Positions 24,130 to 33,502 of a stretch of 64,000 nucleotides of DNA are shown here, in pieces. The position numbers and the translations under genes are program-made. Origin of the DNA: Burkholderia pseudomultivorans (lineage in GTDB: Bacteria; Pseudomonadota; Gammaproteobacteria; Burkholderiales; Burkholderiaceae); NCBI RefSeq assembly GCF_001718415.1, contig NZ_CP013377.1, positions 372,001 through 436,000 on the forward strand, read 5' to 3'. Under the pieces are notes generated by a model. That model saw only the letters and a list, made by a program, of their open reading frames with translations, was not told where the DNA came from and made no database searches. Numbering within the stretch: position 1 is the stretch's first letter; each line of letters begins with the position of its first letter.

Positions 24130-25455
24130 TTACGCGGTGCGTGCGGTGCGCGGCAGCGCGTCGGACGTGTCGCGCGGCGCACCGGCGTCGTCGATGCCGA
24201 CGCGGCGCGAGATCAGCCACACGCACAGCGACGACAGCAGCGCCGCGCTGGTGTACTGGATCGCGAGCGGCCACCATTGCGGCGCGGTGTTCTGCGCGAT
24301 GACGGTCGCGACGAGCGGCGTGAGGCCGCCGGCGAGCGCGCCGCACACCTGGTAGGCGATCGAGATCGCCGTGTAGCGGATGCGCGCGACGAAGATGCCG
24401 CTGACGAAGCCCGCGACGACCGAGTAGTAGCCCGATTCCGCGAGCGTCGCGAGGCCGACGCCGACCGTGATCGACAGCGGCGTGCCCATGTGCACGAGCG
24501 GCAGCATCACGAACGGAACGATCGCGGCCCACGCGCCGGTGATCAGCAGCACGCGCGTCGTGCCGAAGCGCTGCGCGAAGAACGCGGCCGCGAGCTGCAC
24601 GACGAACTGCAGCACGGCGACGATCGTCATGCACTGCAGCACCATCGACCGGTCGAGCGACAGGAACTGCGTCGCGTAGCTGATCATGAAGATGTTGCTG
24701 AAATACACGCCGGCGATCCCGTACACGTTCGCGCCGATCGCGAGCAGCAGCAGCGGCCAGTACTTCAGCGCCTCGCGCACCGGGTTGCGTGCGGTGTCGC
24801 CGCGCGCACGCACTTCCTCGAACTCGGGCGATTCCGACACGCTGGCACGGATCACGAAGCCGACCGCCAGCAGCACCGCGCTCGCGAGGAACGGCAGGCG
24901 CCAGCCCCAGCTCATCAGGTCTTCCTTCGGCAGCGTGCTGATCGCGCCGAACGCGAGCATCGACAGGATCAGGCCGCTAGCGCTGCCGAGCTGTGCGAAC
25001 GACGCGAAGAAGGTGCGCTTGCCTTCGGGCGCATGCTCGCCCGCCAGCAGCACCGCGCCGCCCCATTCGCCGCCGACCGCGATGCCTTGCAGCACGCGCA
25101 TCAGCACCAGCAGGATCGGCGCGATCACGCCGGCCTGCGCGTGGGTCGGCAGCAGGCCGATCGCGACCGTCGACACGGCCATCAGCATCAGCGTCGCGAG
25201 CAGCGAGCGCTTGCGGCCGAAGCGGTCGCCGAGATAGCCGAACATCACGCCGCCGAGCGGCCGCGCGAAGAAGCCGACCGCGAACGAGCCGAACGACGCG
25301 AGCAGGCTGATGAAGCGGTTTTCGCCGGGAAAGAACAGCGGCCCGAACACGATGGCGGCGGCGGTCGCGTAGCTATAGAAGTCGTACCACTCGATCGTGG
25401 TGCCGACGAACGACGCGAGCGCCGCGCGCTTCGGTTGCTTGACGGAAGTCCCCAT
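24130..25455 (-). CDS. MFS metabolite:H+ symporter (MHS type)
   Basis: This 441-residue protein starts MGTSVKQPKRAALASFVGTT, followed by the WYDFYSYA segment, the mark of the metabolite:H+ symporter branch (KgtP/ProP/ShiA). Motif A is GYLGDRFGRKRSL, and GVLLQGIAVGGEWGGA-type sequence (about residues 115-130) is the TM4 signature. About 12 membrane segments are predicted. It lies 54 bases downstream of gbuA on the same strand and is probably in its operon, so uptake of guanidinobutyrate or a related acid is a reasonable guess. Confidence 0.85.
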   Translation of the reverse strand: MGTSVKQPKRAALASFVGTTIEWYDFYSYATAAAIVFGPLFFPGENRFISLLASFGSFAVGFFARPLGGVMFGYLGDRFGRKRSLLATLMLMAVSTVAIGLLPTHAQAGVIAPILLVLMRVLQGIAVGGEWGGAVLLAGEHAPEGKRTFFASFAQLGSASGLILSMLAFGAISTLPKEDLMSWGWRLPFLASAVLLAVGFVIRASVSESPEFEEVRARGDTARNPVREALKYWPLLLLAIGANVYGIAGVYFSNIFMISYATQFLSLDRSMVLQCMTIVAVLQFVVQLAAAFFAQRFGTTRVLLITGAWAAIVPFVMLPLVHMGTPLSITVGVGLATLAESGYYSVVAGFVSGIFVARIRYTAISIAYQVCGALAGGLTPLVATVIAQNTAPQWWPLAIQYTSAALLSSLCVWLISRRVGIDDAGAPRDTSDALPRTARTA

Positions 25456-25509
25456 CTTGCGTGTGCTCCTCTGGAATCCTCTGATTTGGAATGGGTGGCG
25501 GCGCCGGGC

Positions 25510-26466
25510 TCAGTCGCGGTACGCGACGCCCGGCAGCACGCACAGCAGCTCGTACGCGAGGTTTGCGCCGAGCAGCGCGGTGGTGCCGAACGGGTCGTAC
25601 GGCGGCGCGACTTCGACGAGGTCGCAGCCGACGATGTTCAACCCCTTCGCGCCGCGGATGATCTCGAGCGCCTGCGGCACCGTGAGGCCGGCGATTTCCG
25701 GCGTGCCGGTGCCCGGCGCGTAGGCCGGGTCGATGCCGTCGATGTCGAAGCTGATGTAGACCGGCGTGTCGCCGACGCGGGCGCGCACTTCCTCCATCAG
25801 CGGCGCGAGCGACTGGTTCCAGCATTCCTCGGCCTGCACGACGCGGAAGCCCTGCTCGCGGCACCAGTCGAAATCCTCGGCCGCGTAGCCGGTGCCGCGC
25901 AGGCCGATCTGCGTGACCTTGTCGCCGTGCAGCAGGCCTTCCTCGACCGCGCGGCGGAACGGCGTGCCGTGCGCGATCTTTTCGCCCATCATCGTGTCGT
26001 TGACGTCGGCGTGTGCATCGACGTGGATCAATGCGACCTTGCCGTGCTTGCGGTGGATCGCGCGCAGGATCGGCAGCGCGATCGTGTGGTCGCCGCCGAG
26101 CGTGATCGGCTTGCAGTCGTGCTTCAGGATCGCGTCGTACGCGTCCTCGATGCGCGCGATGGAATCGTGCAGGTTGTACGGGTTGATCGCGACGTCGCCG
26201 ATGTCGGCGACCTGCAGCGAGTCGAACGGCGCGGCGCGCGTGGCCATGTTGTACGGGCGCAGCAGCACGGACTCGGTGCGGATCTGGCGCGGACCGAAGC
26301 GCGCGCCGGTGCGGTTCGAGGTGCCGAGGTCGAACGGCACGCCGACGAAGCACGCGTCGAGGCCTTCGGCGCTCGGCACGTGCGGCAGGCGCATCATCGT
26401 GGCGATGCCGCCGCAGCGCGGCATTTCGTTGCCGCCGAGCGGCTGGAAGCGGGGGGTGTCGTTCAT
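25510..26466 (-). CDS. gbuA: guanidinobutyrase-like ureohydrolase (agmatinase family)
   Basis: This 318-residue arginase-fold enzyme hydrolyses a guanidino group to urea. The binuclear Mn site is complete: His127 in GGDHTI, Asp150/His152/Asp154 in VDAHADV, and the two Asp of SFDIDGIDP near 242-247. The N-terminus (PLGGNEMPRCGGIATMM) and the ending (LLCVLPGVAYRD) closely resemble Pseudomonas guanidinobutyrase GbuA as I remember it, more than agmatinase SpeB. The divergent LysR gene and adjacent permeases support an inducible catabolic role. Guanidinopropionase or agmatinase remain possible. The start at 26466 (MNDTPRF) is preferred over longer upstream extension. Confidence 0.75.
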   Translation of the reverse strand: MNDTPRFQPLGGNEMPRCGGIATMMRLPHVPSAEGLDACFVGVPFDLGTSNRTGARFGPRQIRTESVLLRPYNMATRAAPFDSLQVADIGDVAINPYNLHDSIARIEDAYDAILKHDCKPITLGGDHTIALPILRAIHRKHGKVALIHVDAHADVNDTMMGEKIAHGTPFRRAVEEGLLHGDKVTQIGLRGTGYAAEDFDWCREQGFRVVQAEECWNQSLAPLMEEVRARVGDTPVYISFDIDGIDPAYAPGTGTPEIAGLTVPQALEIIRGAKGLNIVGCDLVEVAPPYDPFGTTALLGANLAYELLCVLPGVAYRD

Positions 26467-26569
26467 GGGGTGTCTCTTCCGATGTGGGGTTGCCGTATCA
26501 TTCGACGCGGCGTGGCGCACAGTTTTACGCGCTCCGGCTGCAAAGAAGAATGCGAAGATATCGACGTAA

Positions 26570-26589
26570 ACATCGATTTCCATCGATGT
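26570..26589. promoter_or_regulatory. perfect dyad in the gbuA-LysR gap (candidate operator)
   Basis: ACATCGAT (26570-26577), a TTCC spacer, then ATCGATGT (26582-26589). It lies 16 bases before the LysR start, where an autoregulatory site is expected. Confidence 0.6.
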
Positions 26590-26605
26590 ATGCAAGGGGA
26601 ATAGC

Positions 26606-27517
26606 GTGCTGGGGAATCTGTCGACCCTCGATCTGCGGTTGATCCGCGTGTTTCTCGCGGTCACCGACGCGGGCGGCGTGTCGGCCGCGCAGGCCGTGCT
26701 GAACGTCGGCCAGTCGACGATCAGCGCGCAGCTGTCGTCGCTCGAGACGCGGCTCGGCTACCGGCTCTGCGAGCGCGGCCGCAGCGGCTTCCGGCTCACG
26801 CCGAAGGGCGAGCGGTTCCATGCGATGAGCCGCAAGCTGCTCGCCGCGCTCGACGAATTCGGGATGGCCGCGCGGCACATGGACCGCCAGCTCGTCGGCA
26901 CGCTGCATATCGGGCTGATCGGGCACACGCCGGTCAGCCAGAACGCGCGGATCGCCGAGGCGATCGCCGCGTTCCGCACGCGCGACGAGGCGGTGCGCTT
27001 CTCGATCTCGGTGCGCGCGCCCGGCGATCTCGAGGAAAAGCTGCTGAGCGACGAGATCCAGATTGCGGTCGGCTATTTCTGGCATCGCGTGCCGTCGCTG
27101 CATTACACGCCGCTCTTCATCGAGCGGCAGGTCGCGTATTGCGGCCGCGGCCATCCGCTGTTCGAGCGCGCCGGCGCGCTGACGCCGGCCGACGTGGCCG
27201 GCTTCGAATGGGCGTGGCGCTCGTATCCGCTGCCGGAGGCGCAGATGTCGACCACGCCCGACCGCGTGACCGCGACCGCCGACAACATGGAGGCCGTCGC
27301 GCTGCTGATCCTGTCCGGTCACCACCTCGGCTACCTGCCGCAGCACTTCGCGGCGCCGTACGTCGCGCAGGGGCTGCTCGCGCCGCTCAATCCCGAGCGG
27401 CTGCACTACGACGTGACGTTCCACATGGTCGTCGCGCGCAACGGGCGCGGCAATCCGCTCGTCGAGGCGTTCCTCGAGGATCTCGAACACGCGCACCAGG
27501 CGCCCGACGCCGTCTAG
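26606..27517 (+). CDS. LysR-family regulator of the gbuA cluster
   Basis: This 303-residue protein has a typical LysR helix-turn-helix (GVSAAQAVLNVGQSTISAQLSS at about 24-45) and an effector-binding domain. It starts at GTG 26606, preceded by AAGGGGA. It diverges from gbuA with a 139-base shared promoter region, the position of a pathway activator such as GbuR. The inducer is not visible from sequence. Confidence 0.82.
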   Translation: MLGNLSTLDLRLIRVFLAVTDAGGVSAAQAVLNVGQSTISAQLSSLETRLGYRLCERGRSGFRLTPKGERFHAMSRKLLAALDEFGMAARHMDRQLVGTLHIGLIGHTPVSQNARIAEAIAAFRTRDEAVRFSISVRAPGDLEEKLLSDEIQIAVGYFWHRVPSLHYTPLFIERQVAYCGRGHPLFERAGALTPADVAGFEWAWRSYPLPEAQMSTTPDRVTATADNMEAVALLILSGHHLGYLPQHFAAPYVAQGLLAPLNPERLHYDVTFHMVVARNGRGNPLVEAFLEDLEHAHQAPDAV

Positions 27518-27555
27518 GGCCGACAGCGTCAGCAACTGTCACACGGCGGGGAGCG

Positions 27556-27587
27556 GCGTCACGCATCGACCGCCAACGATGTGACGC
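27556..27587. terminator. hairpin between convergent LysR and Lrp genes
   Basis: GCGTCAC..ATCG and CGATGTGACGC form an 11-pair stem with a 2-base bulge. There is no clear T-run, so the terminator role is tentative. Confidence 0.4.
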
Positions 27588-27632
27588 GCGGGCGCGACAG
27601 CCCGTGGGCCGCCGGCTCGGGCGCGGGCCGCT

Positions 27633-28097
27633 TCACGGCACCGGCAGGCCCGCATCGTGCTTGATCTCGCGCAGCGACAGCGCCGACTCGATCGACGTCA
27701 CGCCCGGCAGCATCCGCAGCGAATCGCGCAGGAACGTGCCGTAGTCGTCGAGGTCGCGCGCGACGACCTGCAGCAGATAGTCGGCGGTGCCGGCCACGTT
27801 GTGGCACGACAGGATCCGCTCGATGCCGAGCACCTCGCGCTCGAAGCGGTCGGCGACCTTGCGGTCGTGCGTCGCGAACCGCACCAGCACGAACGCGACG
27901 ACGCCAAAACCGAGCGCCTGGCGCGACAGCTGCGCGCGGTAGCGCTCGATGTAGCCGTCGTTCTCGAGGCGCTTCAGGCGCCGCGCGCACGGCGTTTCGG
28001 ACAGGCCGACGCTGTCGGCGAGGCGCGCGATCGGCAGGCGGCCGTCGCGCTGCACGGCGGCAAGGATCGCGCGGTCGGTTTTGTCGAGCTCGGTCAT
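27633..28097 (-). CDS. Lrp/AsnC-family transcriptional regulator
   Basis: This 154-residue protein starts MTELDKTDRAILAAVQRDGR, with the N-terminal helix-turn-helix ARLADSVGLSETPCARRLKR and a C-terminal RAM domain. It diverges from a LysE/RhtB exporter, a standard pairing in which the regulator senses an amino acid and controls its export. A further in-frame ATG at 28112 is possible; 28097 matches the family N-terminus better. Confidence 0.87.
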   Translation of the reverse strand: MTELDKTDRAILAAVQRDGRLPIARLADSVGLSETPCARRLKRLENDGYIERYRAQLSRQALGFGVVAFVLVRFATHDRKVADRFEREVLGIERILSCHNVAGTADYLLQVVARDLDDYGTFLRDSLRMLPGVTSIESALSLREIKHDAGLPVP

Positions 28098-28141
28098 GTT
28101 GGCGGATTCCATGTTTTGATGGCGTGATTGTGGAGGATTCC

Positions 28142-28174
28142 GCTATCGATCGCCAGTTTTGGGTCGAAGATAGC
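28142..28174. promoter_or_regulatory. separated dyad in the Lrp-exporter gap
   Basis: GCTATC (28142-28147) and GATAGC (28169-28174) are inverted arms about two helical turns apart, between the two divergent starts. It may be an Lrp-type site; the arms are short. Confidence 0.35.
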
Positions 28175-28231
28175 CAATAATCCCTCGTTCGTCAGCGGCA
28201 AACTATCGTCGTTGACGGACGGGGGCAAGCC

Positions 28232-28852
28232 ATGATTTCCACGCATTTGCTGTTGATTTATCTCGCCGCGCTGGCGGCCATCTATGCGGTGCCGGGGCCC
28301 GACATGGCGCTCGTGCTGCAGACCAGCATCGGGCGCGGCGTGCGGCCCGGGATCGCCGCGGCGGCCGGGTTGTCGCTGTCGCGCAGCGCGCACGTGACGC
28401 TGTCCGCGTGCGGCGTCGCGGCGCTGATCCGCAGCGCGCCGTGGCTGTACGAAGTGATCCGCTACGGCGGCGCGCTCTATCTCGGCTACGTCGCGATCCA
28501 GGTGTTCCGCTCGCCGGTGTTCGACGTCGGCGGCGGCGAAGCGGCGGCCGGCGCCTTGCGACAGTCGTTCGTGAAGGGGCTGCTGACCAACCTGCTGAAT
28601 CCGAAGGCGCTGCTGTTCTGCTCGGTGCTGCTGCCGCAATTCGTGCGGCCGGAGGCCGGGCCGGTCGTCTGGCAGATGTTCGCGCTCGGCGCGCTGCTGG
28701 TCGCGGCCGGCGTCTGCTTCGATCTCGCCTGCGTGTTCGGCGCGTCGCGGATCGCGTCGTGGATGCGCGCGCATCCGCTCGCGCAGACCGTGCAGCGCTG
28801 GACCTTCTCGGCGGCGCTGATCGGCTTCGCGCTGCGCTTGTCGATGGACTGA
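28232..28852 (+). CDS. LysE/RhtB-family amino-acid exporter
   Basis: This 206-residue membrane protein has six predicted helices and the family N-terminus YLAALAAIYAVPGPDMALVL, in which the PGPD segment is diagnostic. A second mark is GLLTNLLNPKALLF (about 116-129). It exports an amino acid across the inner membrane. The divergent Lrp regulator probably controls it. The substrate is unknown. Confidence 0.87.
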   Translation: MISTHLLLIYLAALAAIYAVPGPDMALVLQTSIGRGVRPGIAAAAGLSLSRSAHVTLSACGVAALIRSAPWLYEVIRYGGALYLGYVAIQVFRSPVFDVGGGEAAAGALRQSFVKGLLTNLLNPKALLFCSVLLPQFVRPEAGPVVWQMFALGALLVAAGVCFDLACVFGASRIASWMRAHPLAQTVQRWTFSAALIGFALRLSMD

Positions 28853-29075
28853 GCGCCACGGCAGCGCAGTGCCCGTTGCGCGCGAGACGGCTTTCCGGGC
28901 CGGCCTCGCGGCCCTCCCGCCGCACAACGGTGTGCGCGCAAATCATCTGACTGTTCTAAACTTCCTGTGTCTTCGCGCTGCGTCGAACCCGACTGACCGA
29001 ACGGAACCGTCTTCCGCCGGCCCTGTCCGAATTCCTGGCTGTTCCGTGCAACGCGGTACCAAGGAGGGTCTGAAC

Positions 29076-30668
29076 ATGGCAAGGCATCTTCACGCCGACC
29101 GTGAACCCCGCATCGTCGCCGACTCCAAGTGTCTCGGCCCGTGCGATCCGGCAGAACGCATCCACGTCACGATCATGTTGCGGCGGCAGGAAGAAGGGCA
29201 ACTCGACACACTGACTCACCAGCTCGCCACCGGCGACGCGCAAGCCAGGCCGCTGTCGCGCGAGGCGTTCGCGCAGCGGTTCTCCGCCAATCCCGACGAC
29301 ATCCGCAAGACCGAGGACTTCGCGCACCGTCATCAGCTGACGGTCGATCGCGTCGATCCGGTCGAAAGCGTCGTCGTGCTGTCCGGCACGATCAAGCAGT
29401 TCGAAGCCGCGTTCGGCGTCACGCTCGAGCGTTTCGAGCATCATGCGATCGGCCAGTATCGCGGCCGCTCGGGCCCGATCGCGCTGCCCGACGAGCTCGG
29501 CGACGCCGTCACGGCCGTGCTCGGCCTCGACAGCCGCCCGCAGGCGCGGCCGCACTTCCGGATGCGTCCGCCGTTCACCCCCGCGCGCGGCGCGGCGGCC
29601 GGCGTCACGTTCACGCCGCCGCAGCTGGCGTCGCTGTACGGCTTTCCCGCCGGCGACGGCGCCGGGCAATGCATCGCGATCATCGAGCTGGGTGGCGGCT
29701 ATCGCGCGGCCGACATCGCGCAGTATTTCCGCGGGCTCGGGATCACCACGCCGCCGACGCTCGTCGACGTGAACGTCGGCACCGGCCGCAATGCGCCGAC
29801 CGGCGAGCCGAACGGCCCGGACGGCGAGGTCGCGCTCGACATCGAGATCGCCGGCGCGATCGCGCCGGCCGCGAAGATCGCGGTCTACTTCGCGCCGAAC
29901 AGCGACGCGGGCTTCATCCAGGCCGTCAACGCGGCCGTCACCGACACGACCAACAAGCCGTCGGTGATCTCGATCAGCTGGGGCGGCCCGGAAGCGATCT
30001 GGCAGGCGCAGTCGGCGCAGGCATTCAACCGCGTGCTGCAGGCGGCCGCCGCGCAGGGGATCACGGTGTGTGCGGCGTCCGGCGACAGCGGTTCGGGCGA
30101 CGGCCTGCAGGACGGCGCCGATCATGTCGACTTCCCCGCATCGAGCCCGTACGTGCTCGGATGCGGCGGCACGCAGCTCGACGCGCTGCCCGGCCAGGGC
30201 ATCCGCAGCGAGGTCGCGTGGAACGACGAGGCGTCGGGCGGCGGCGCGGGCGGCGGCGGCGTCAGCACGATGTTCGACGTGCCGGCATGGCAGCAGGGGC
30301 TCGCCGTGACGCGCGCCGACGGCAGCAGCGCGCCGCTCGCGAAACGCGGCGTGCCGGACGTCGCCGGCGATGCGTCGCCGCAAACCGGCTATGAAGTCTC
30401 GATCGCGGGCACGACCGCCGTGATGGGCGGCACGAGCGCGGTCGCGCCGCTGTGGGCCGCGCTGATCGCGCGGATCAACGCGGCGGCCGGCGCATCGGCC
30501 GGCTGGATCAATCCGACGCTGTACAAGAATCCGGGCGCGCTGCGCGACATCACGAAAGGATCGAACGGCACCTATGCGGCCGCCGCGGGGTGGGACGCCT
30601 GCACGGGGCTCGGCAGCCCCGACGGCGCGAAGCTCGCCGCGATCCTCGCGCGCAAGCCGTCGAGCTGA
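29076..30668 (+). CDS. sedolisin-family (S53) serine-carboxyl peptidase
   Basis: This 530-residue protein has an S53 pro-domain (about 1-180) and a subtilisin-like catalytic domain. The catalytic set Glu251/Asp255 (DGEVALDIE), Asp337 (ASGDSGSGDG) and Ser454 (GGTSAVAPLW) is complete and matches kumamolisin/sedolisin spacing. The C-terminus has the calcium-site pattern DITKGSNGTY and ACTGLGSPDG. It is probably an acid-active endopeptidase that matures by removing its pro-domain. No classical signal peptide is present, so the export route is unclear. ATG 29076 follows AAGGAGGGTCTGAAC, a very strong ribosome site. A serine carboxypeptidase-like gene follows. Confidence 0.93.
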   Translation: MARHLHADREPRIVADSKCLGPCDPAERIHVTIMLRRQEEGQLDTLTHQLATGDAQARPLSREAFAQRFSANPDDIRKTEDFAHRHQLTVDRVDPVESVVVLSGTIKQFEAAFGVTLERFEHHAIGQYRGRSGPIALPDELGDAVTAVLGLDSRPQARPHFRMRPPFTPARGAAAGVTFTPPQLASLYGFPAGDGAGQCIAIIELGGGYRAADIAQYFRGLGITTPPTLVDVNVGTGRNAPTGEPNGPDGEVALDIEIAGAIAPAAKIAVYFAPNSDAGFIQAVNAAVTDTTNKPSVISISWGGPEAIWQAQSAQAFNRVLQAAAAQGITVCAASGDSGSGDGLQDGADHVDFPASSPYVLGCGGTQLDALPGQGIRSEVAWNDEASGGGAGGGGVSTMFDVPAWQQGLAVTRADGSSAPLAKRGVPDVAGDASPQTGYEVSIAGTTAVMGGTSAVAPLWAALIARINAAAGASAGWINPTLYKNPGALRDITKGSNGTYAAAAGWDACTGLGSPDGAKLAAILARKPSS

Positions 30669-30695
30669 CGGCCGCGATACACGCCTTTTCGTTCG

Positions 30696-30719
30696 ACGCG
30701 GGGGCCCCCGCGTCTTTTC
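30696..30719 (+). terminator. perfect palindrome with T-run between the two peptidase genes
   Basis: A 20-base perfect palindrome (30696-30715; arms GACGCGGGGG/CCCCCGCGTC) is followed by TTTT. It can act as a terminator or attenuator between the sedolisin and the S10 gene, and lies about 20 bases before the S10 ribosome site. Confidence 0.7.
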
Positions 30720-30739
30720 TTACCTCCAGGAGCAGCACG

Positions 30740-32416
30740 ATGGGCATCGATTCCGCATCCTCCGGCGGCGTGTATCCGCTGCATCACGGCGACCACAATT
30801 CGCACGGCGTGCCGCCGAGCGTCAATCCGGTCGCGCTGAGCCACGGGCGCGACCAGCCGTTCTTCGATCCGGTTGCATACGGCAACGGCCCCGACGATTC
30901 GGTGACCGACACGACCGAGGCGGCCGCGATCACGCATCACACGATCCTGATCGACGGCAAGCGCATCGCCTATACGGCGACGGCCGGCCATCTCGTGACG
31001 GTCGACCCGAGCAGTTCGCAGCCGGCCGCAAAGCTGTTCTATGTCGCGTTTACGGCCGACGGCGCGAAGGAGGAAACGCGTCCCGTCACGTTCTTCTACA
31101 ACGGCGGCCCCGGCTCGTCGTCGGTGTTCGTGCTGCTCGGCTCGTTCGCGCCGAAGCGGATCCGGACGTCGATGCCGGGCTTCACGCCGCCCGCGCCGTA
31201 CCAGATGGAAGACAACCCGGACAGCATGATCGACCACAGCGACCTGGTGTTCATCAACCCGGTCGGCACCGGCTATTCGGCGGCGATCGCGCCGAACAAG
31301 AACCGCAATTTCTGGGGCGTCGACCAGGATGCGGATTCGCTGAAGCAGTTCATCAAGCGCTACCTGACGAAGAACAATCGCTGGAATTCGCCGAAATACC
31401 TGTTCGGCGAGTCGTACGGCACTGCGCGCAGCTGCGTGCTCGCGTACAAGCTGCACGAGGACGGCGTCGACCTGAACGGCGTCACGCTGCAGTCGTCGAT
31501 CCTCGACTACCGCCAGGCCGGCAACCCGGTCGGCGCGCTGCCGACCGCGGCCGCCGACGCGTGGTATCACAAGCGGCTCGGCGTATCGCCGACGCCGACC
31601 GATCTCGGTGCGTTCGTCGAGGAAGTCGCGCAGTTCGCGCGCACCGACTACCTGAACGCGCTGCGCAAGTTTCCGCAGGCCGACCAGGCGGTCGTGCAGA
31701 AGCTGTCCGAATACACGGGCATCGACACGGCGACGCTGCAGTCGTGGAGCCTCGACATCGCCGGTTACGACGCGCGCGGCAATTCGGTGTTCCTGACGAC
31801 GCTGCTGCGTTCGCAGGGGCTCGCGCTCGGCTCGTACGACGGTCGCGTGACGGCGATCTCGACCGGCATCGCTGGCAAGATCGATCCGAACTCGGGCGGC
31901 AACGACCCGACGATGACGGCCGTGACGGGCGTCTACACGGCGATGTGGAACAACTACCTGAACGAGCAGCTGAAGTTCACGTCGAATTCCGCGTTCACGG
32001 ACCTGAACGACCAGGCATTCCAGAACTGGGATTTCAGCCACATCGACCCGACCGGCGCGCAGCAGGGCGTCGACGCGAAGGGGAACGTGATCCTCTATAC
32101 GGCCGGCGACCTCGCCGCGGTGATGGCGCTCAACGTCGACCTGAAGGTGCTGTCGGCGAACGGCCTCTACGATTTCGTCACGCCGTTCTACCAGACCGTG
32201 ATCGACCTGCAGCAGATGCCGCTCGAGGATCAGAAGGTGCGGCAGAACCTGTCTGCGCGGTTCTATCCGTCGGGGCACATGGTGTATCTCGACGGCGGCT
32301 CGCGTACCGCGCTGAAGCGCGACCTCGCGGCGATGTACGACGCGACGGTCGGCGATACGGGCGCGCGGATGCGGATTCGCGCGCTGCAGGCGAAGAAGGC
32401 GGGCGGGCACGCGTAG
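30740..32416 (+). CDS. serine carboxypeptidase-like (S10) protein
   Basis: This 558-residue alpha/beta-hydrolase-fold peptidase removes C-terminal residues, best at acid pH in the family. The triad is visible: Ser225 in FGESYGTAR, Asp478 in LYDFVTPFY, and His513 in SGHMVYLD. The oxyanion segment is FFYNGGPGSSS (about 117-127), and VFINPVGTGYS is the S1-site segment. The N-terminus is His-rich (HHGDHNSHG) without a clear signal peptide. ATG 30740 follows CCAGGAGCAGC. It directly follows the sedolisin gene, so the two acid-type peptidases may act together. Confidence 0.9.
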   Translation: MGIDSASSGGVYPLHHGDHNSHGVPPSVNPVALSHGRDQPFFDPVAYGNGPDDSVTDTTEAAAITHHTILIDGKRIAYTATAGHLVTVDPSSSQPAAKLFYVAFTADGAKEETRPVTFFYNGGPGSSSVFVLLGSFAPKRIRTSMPGFTPPAPYQMEDNPDSMIDHSDLVFINPVGTGYSAAIAPNKNRNFWGVDQDADSLKQFIKRYLTKNNRWNSPKYLFGESYGTARSCVLAYKLHEDGVDLNGVTLQSSILDYRQAGNPVGALPTAAADAWYHKRLGVSPTPTDLGAFVEEVAQFARTDYLNALRKFPQADQAVVQKLSEYTGIDTATLQSWSLDIAGYDARGNSVFLTTLLRSQGLALGSYDGRVTAISTGIAGKIDPNSGGNDPTMTAVTGVYTAMWNNYLNEQLKFTSNSAFTDLNDQAFQNWDFSHIDPTGAQQGVDAKGNVILYTAGDLAAVMALNVDLKVLSANGLYDFVTPFYQTVIDLQQMPLEDQKVRQNLSARFYPSGHMVYLDGGSRTALKRDLAAMYDATVGDTGARMRIRALQAKKAGGHA

Positions 32417-32494
32417 CGCCGCGCCGGTTGTCCGGCCGCGTGCGCAAGCGGTGCCGCGCGCGGCCGGTTGTCGGTATCGACCGGCCCCCGCGCG

Positions 32495-33373
32495 TCAGCC
32501 GCAGTGGCCGGCGTTCGAGGCGAAGCCGAGGCCCGGCCAGTCGAACGGCGTGTACGGCAGCGCGCGCTTGTGGCGCGAGCCGTCGAAGAAGCGCAGCACA
32601 GTTTCGTAGACGTGGTCGCTGACGGGCTTGCCTTCGAGGAAGTCGTCGATCTCGTCGTAGCTGACGCCGTACGCGTGCTCGTCGGGGCGCAGCGGGCGCA
32701 GCTCCTCGAGATCGGCGGTCGGCACCTTCATCACGAGCGCCTCGTCGCCGCCGAGCGCGCGCGCGACCGCGCGCACGCGGCGCTTGTTCAGGCCCGCGAG
32801 CGGCAGCACGTCCGCGCCGCCGTCGCCGAATTTCGTGAAGAAACCCATCAGCGATTCGGCCGCGTGGTCGGTGCCGATCACGATGCCGCGCGTGGCGCCG
32901 GCCACCGCGTACTGCGCGATCATGCGCTCGCGCGCCTTGATGTTGCCGTGCACGAAGTCCTGCTGCGCCGGCGTCTCGAACGCGTGGCCGGCGGCCGCGA
33001 GCGACGCGAGCATCGCATCGGCGGCCGGCTTCACGTCGACCGTCAGGATTTCGTCCGCGCGCACGAAGGCGAGCGCGCGCTGCGCGTCGGCTTCGTCGTT
33101 CTGCACGCCGTTGGGCAGGCGCATCGCGATGAAGCGCGCGTCGTAGTCCTCGGCGCGCAGGCGCTCGACGGCGAGCTGCGCGAGCCGGCCGGCCGTCGAC
33201 GAATCGACGCCGCCGCTGATGCCGAGCACGTAGGTCCGCAGGCCGGTCGAGCGCAGGTACTGCGCGAGGAAGTCGACGCGGCGGGCGATCTCGGCGTCGG
33301 CGTCGAAATGCGGGGCAACGTTCAGTTCGGCAATGATTGCGCGTTGGCGGCTGGCGTAATCGGCGGCTGTCAT
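32495..33373 (-). CDS. nadE: NH3-dependent NAD+ synthetase
   Basis: This 292-residue cytosolic enzyme amidates nicotinic acid adenine dinucleotide to NAD+. The PP-loop motif SGGVDSS is at 53-59 ([16 protein letters not shown]). Further family marks are [20 protein letters not shown] and the ending with [17 protein letters not shown]. There is no glutaminase domain, so free ammonia is the nitrogen source, as in E. coli NadE. The length fits. It stands alone, convergent with the S10 gene. Confidence 0.96.
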   Translation of the reverse strand: MTAADYASRQRAIIAELNVAPHFDADAEIARRVDFLAQYLRSTGLRTYVLGISGGVDSSTAGRLAQLAVERLRAEDYDARFIAMRLPNGVQNDEADAQRALAFVRADEILTVDVKPAADAMLASLAAAGHAFETPAQQDFVHGNIKARERMIAQYAVAGATRGIVIGTDHAAESLMGFFTKFGDGGADVLPLAGLNKRRVRAVARALGGDEALVMKVPTADLEELRPLRPDEHAYGVSYDEIDDFLEGKPVSDHVYETVLRFFDGSRHKRALPYTPFDWPGLGFASNAGHCG

Positions 33374-33502
33374 GGGAAGGGTTCCGGAACGAAATGCAAG
33401 GCGCTCATCATAAGCGCAATCGCGGCGCGGTGCCGCGCCGCGCCGGCGTTGCGGCGGGCGTGCGTTGCATCGGCGACACGCGATACGCGCGTCGCGCCGC
33501 CG

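Noticed and set aside
22411..26604. A very long plus-strand open frame (about 1,400 codons) across the permease, MFS and gbuA genes
   Set aside because: It is antisense to three well-supported genes. It is rich in Arg/Asp/Glu/His, as expected for the complement of GC-rich codons, and it has no signal, domain or ribosome site.
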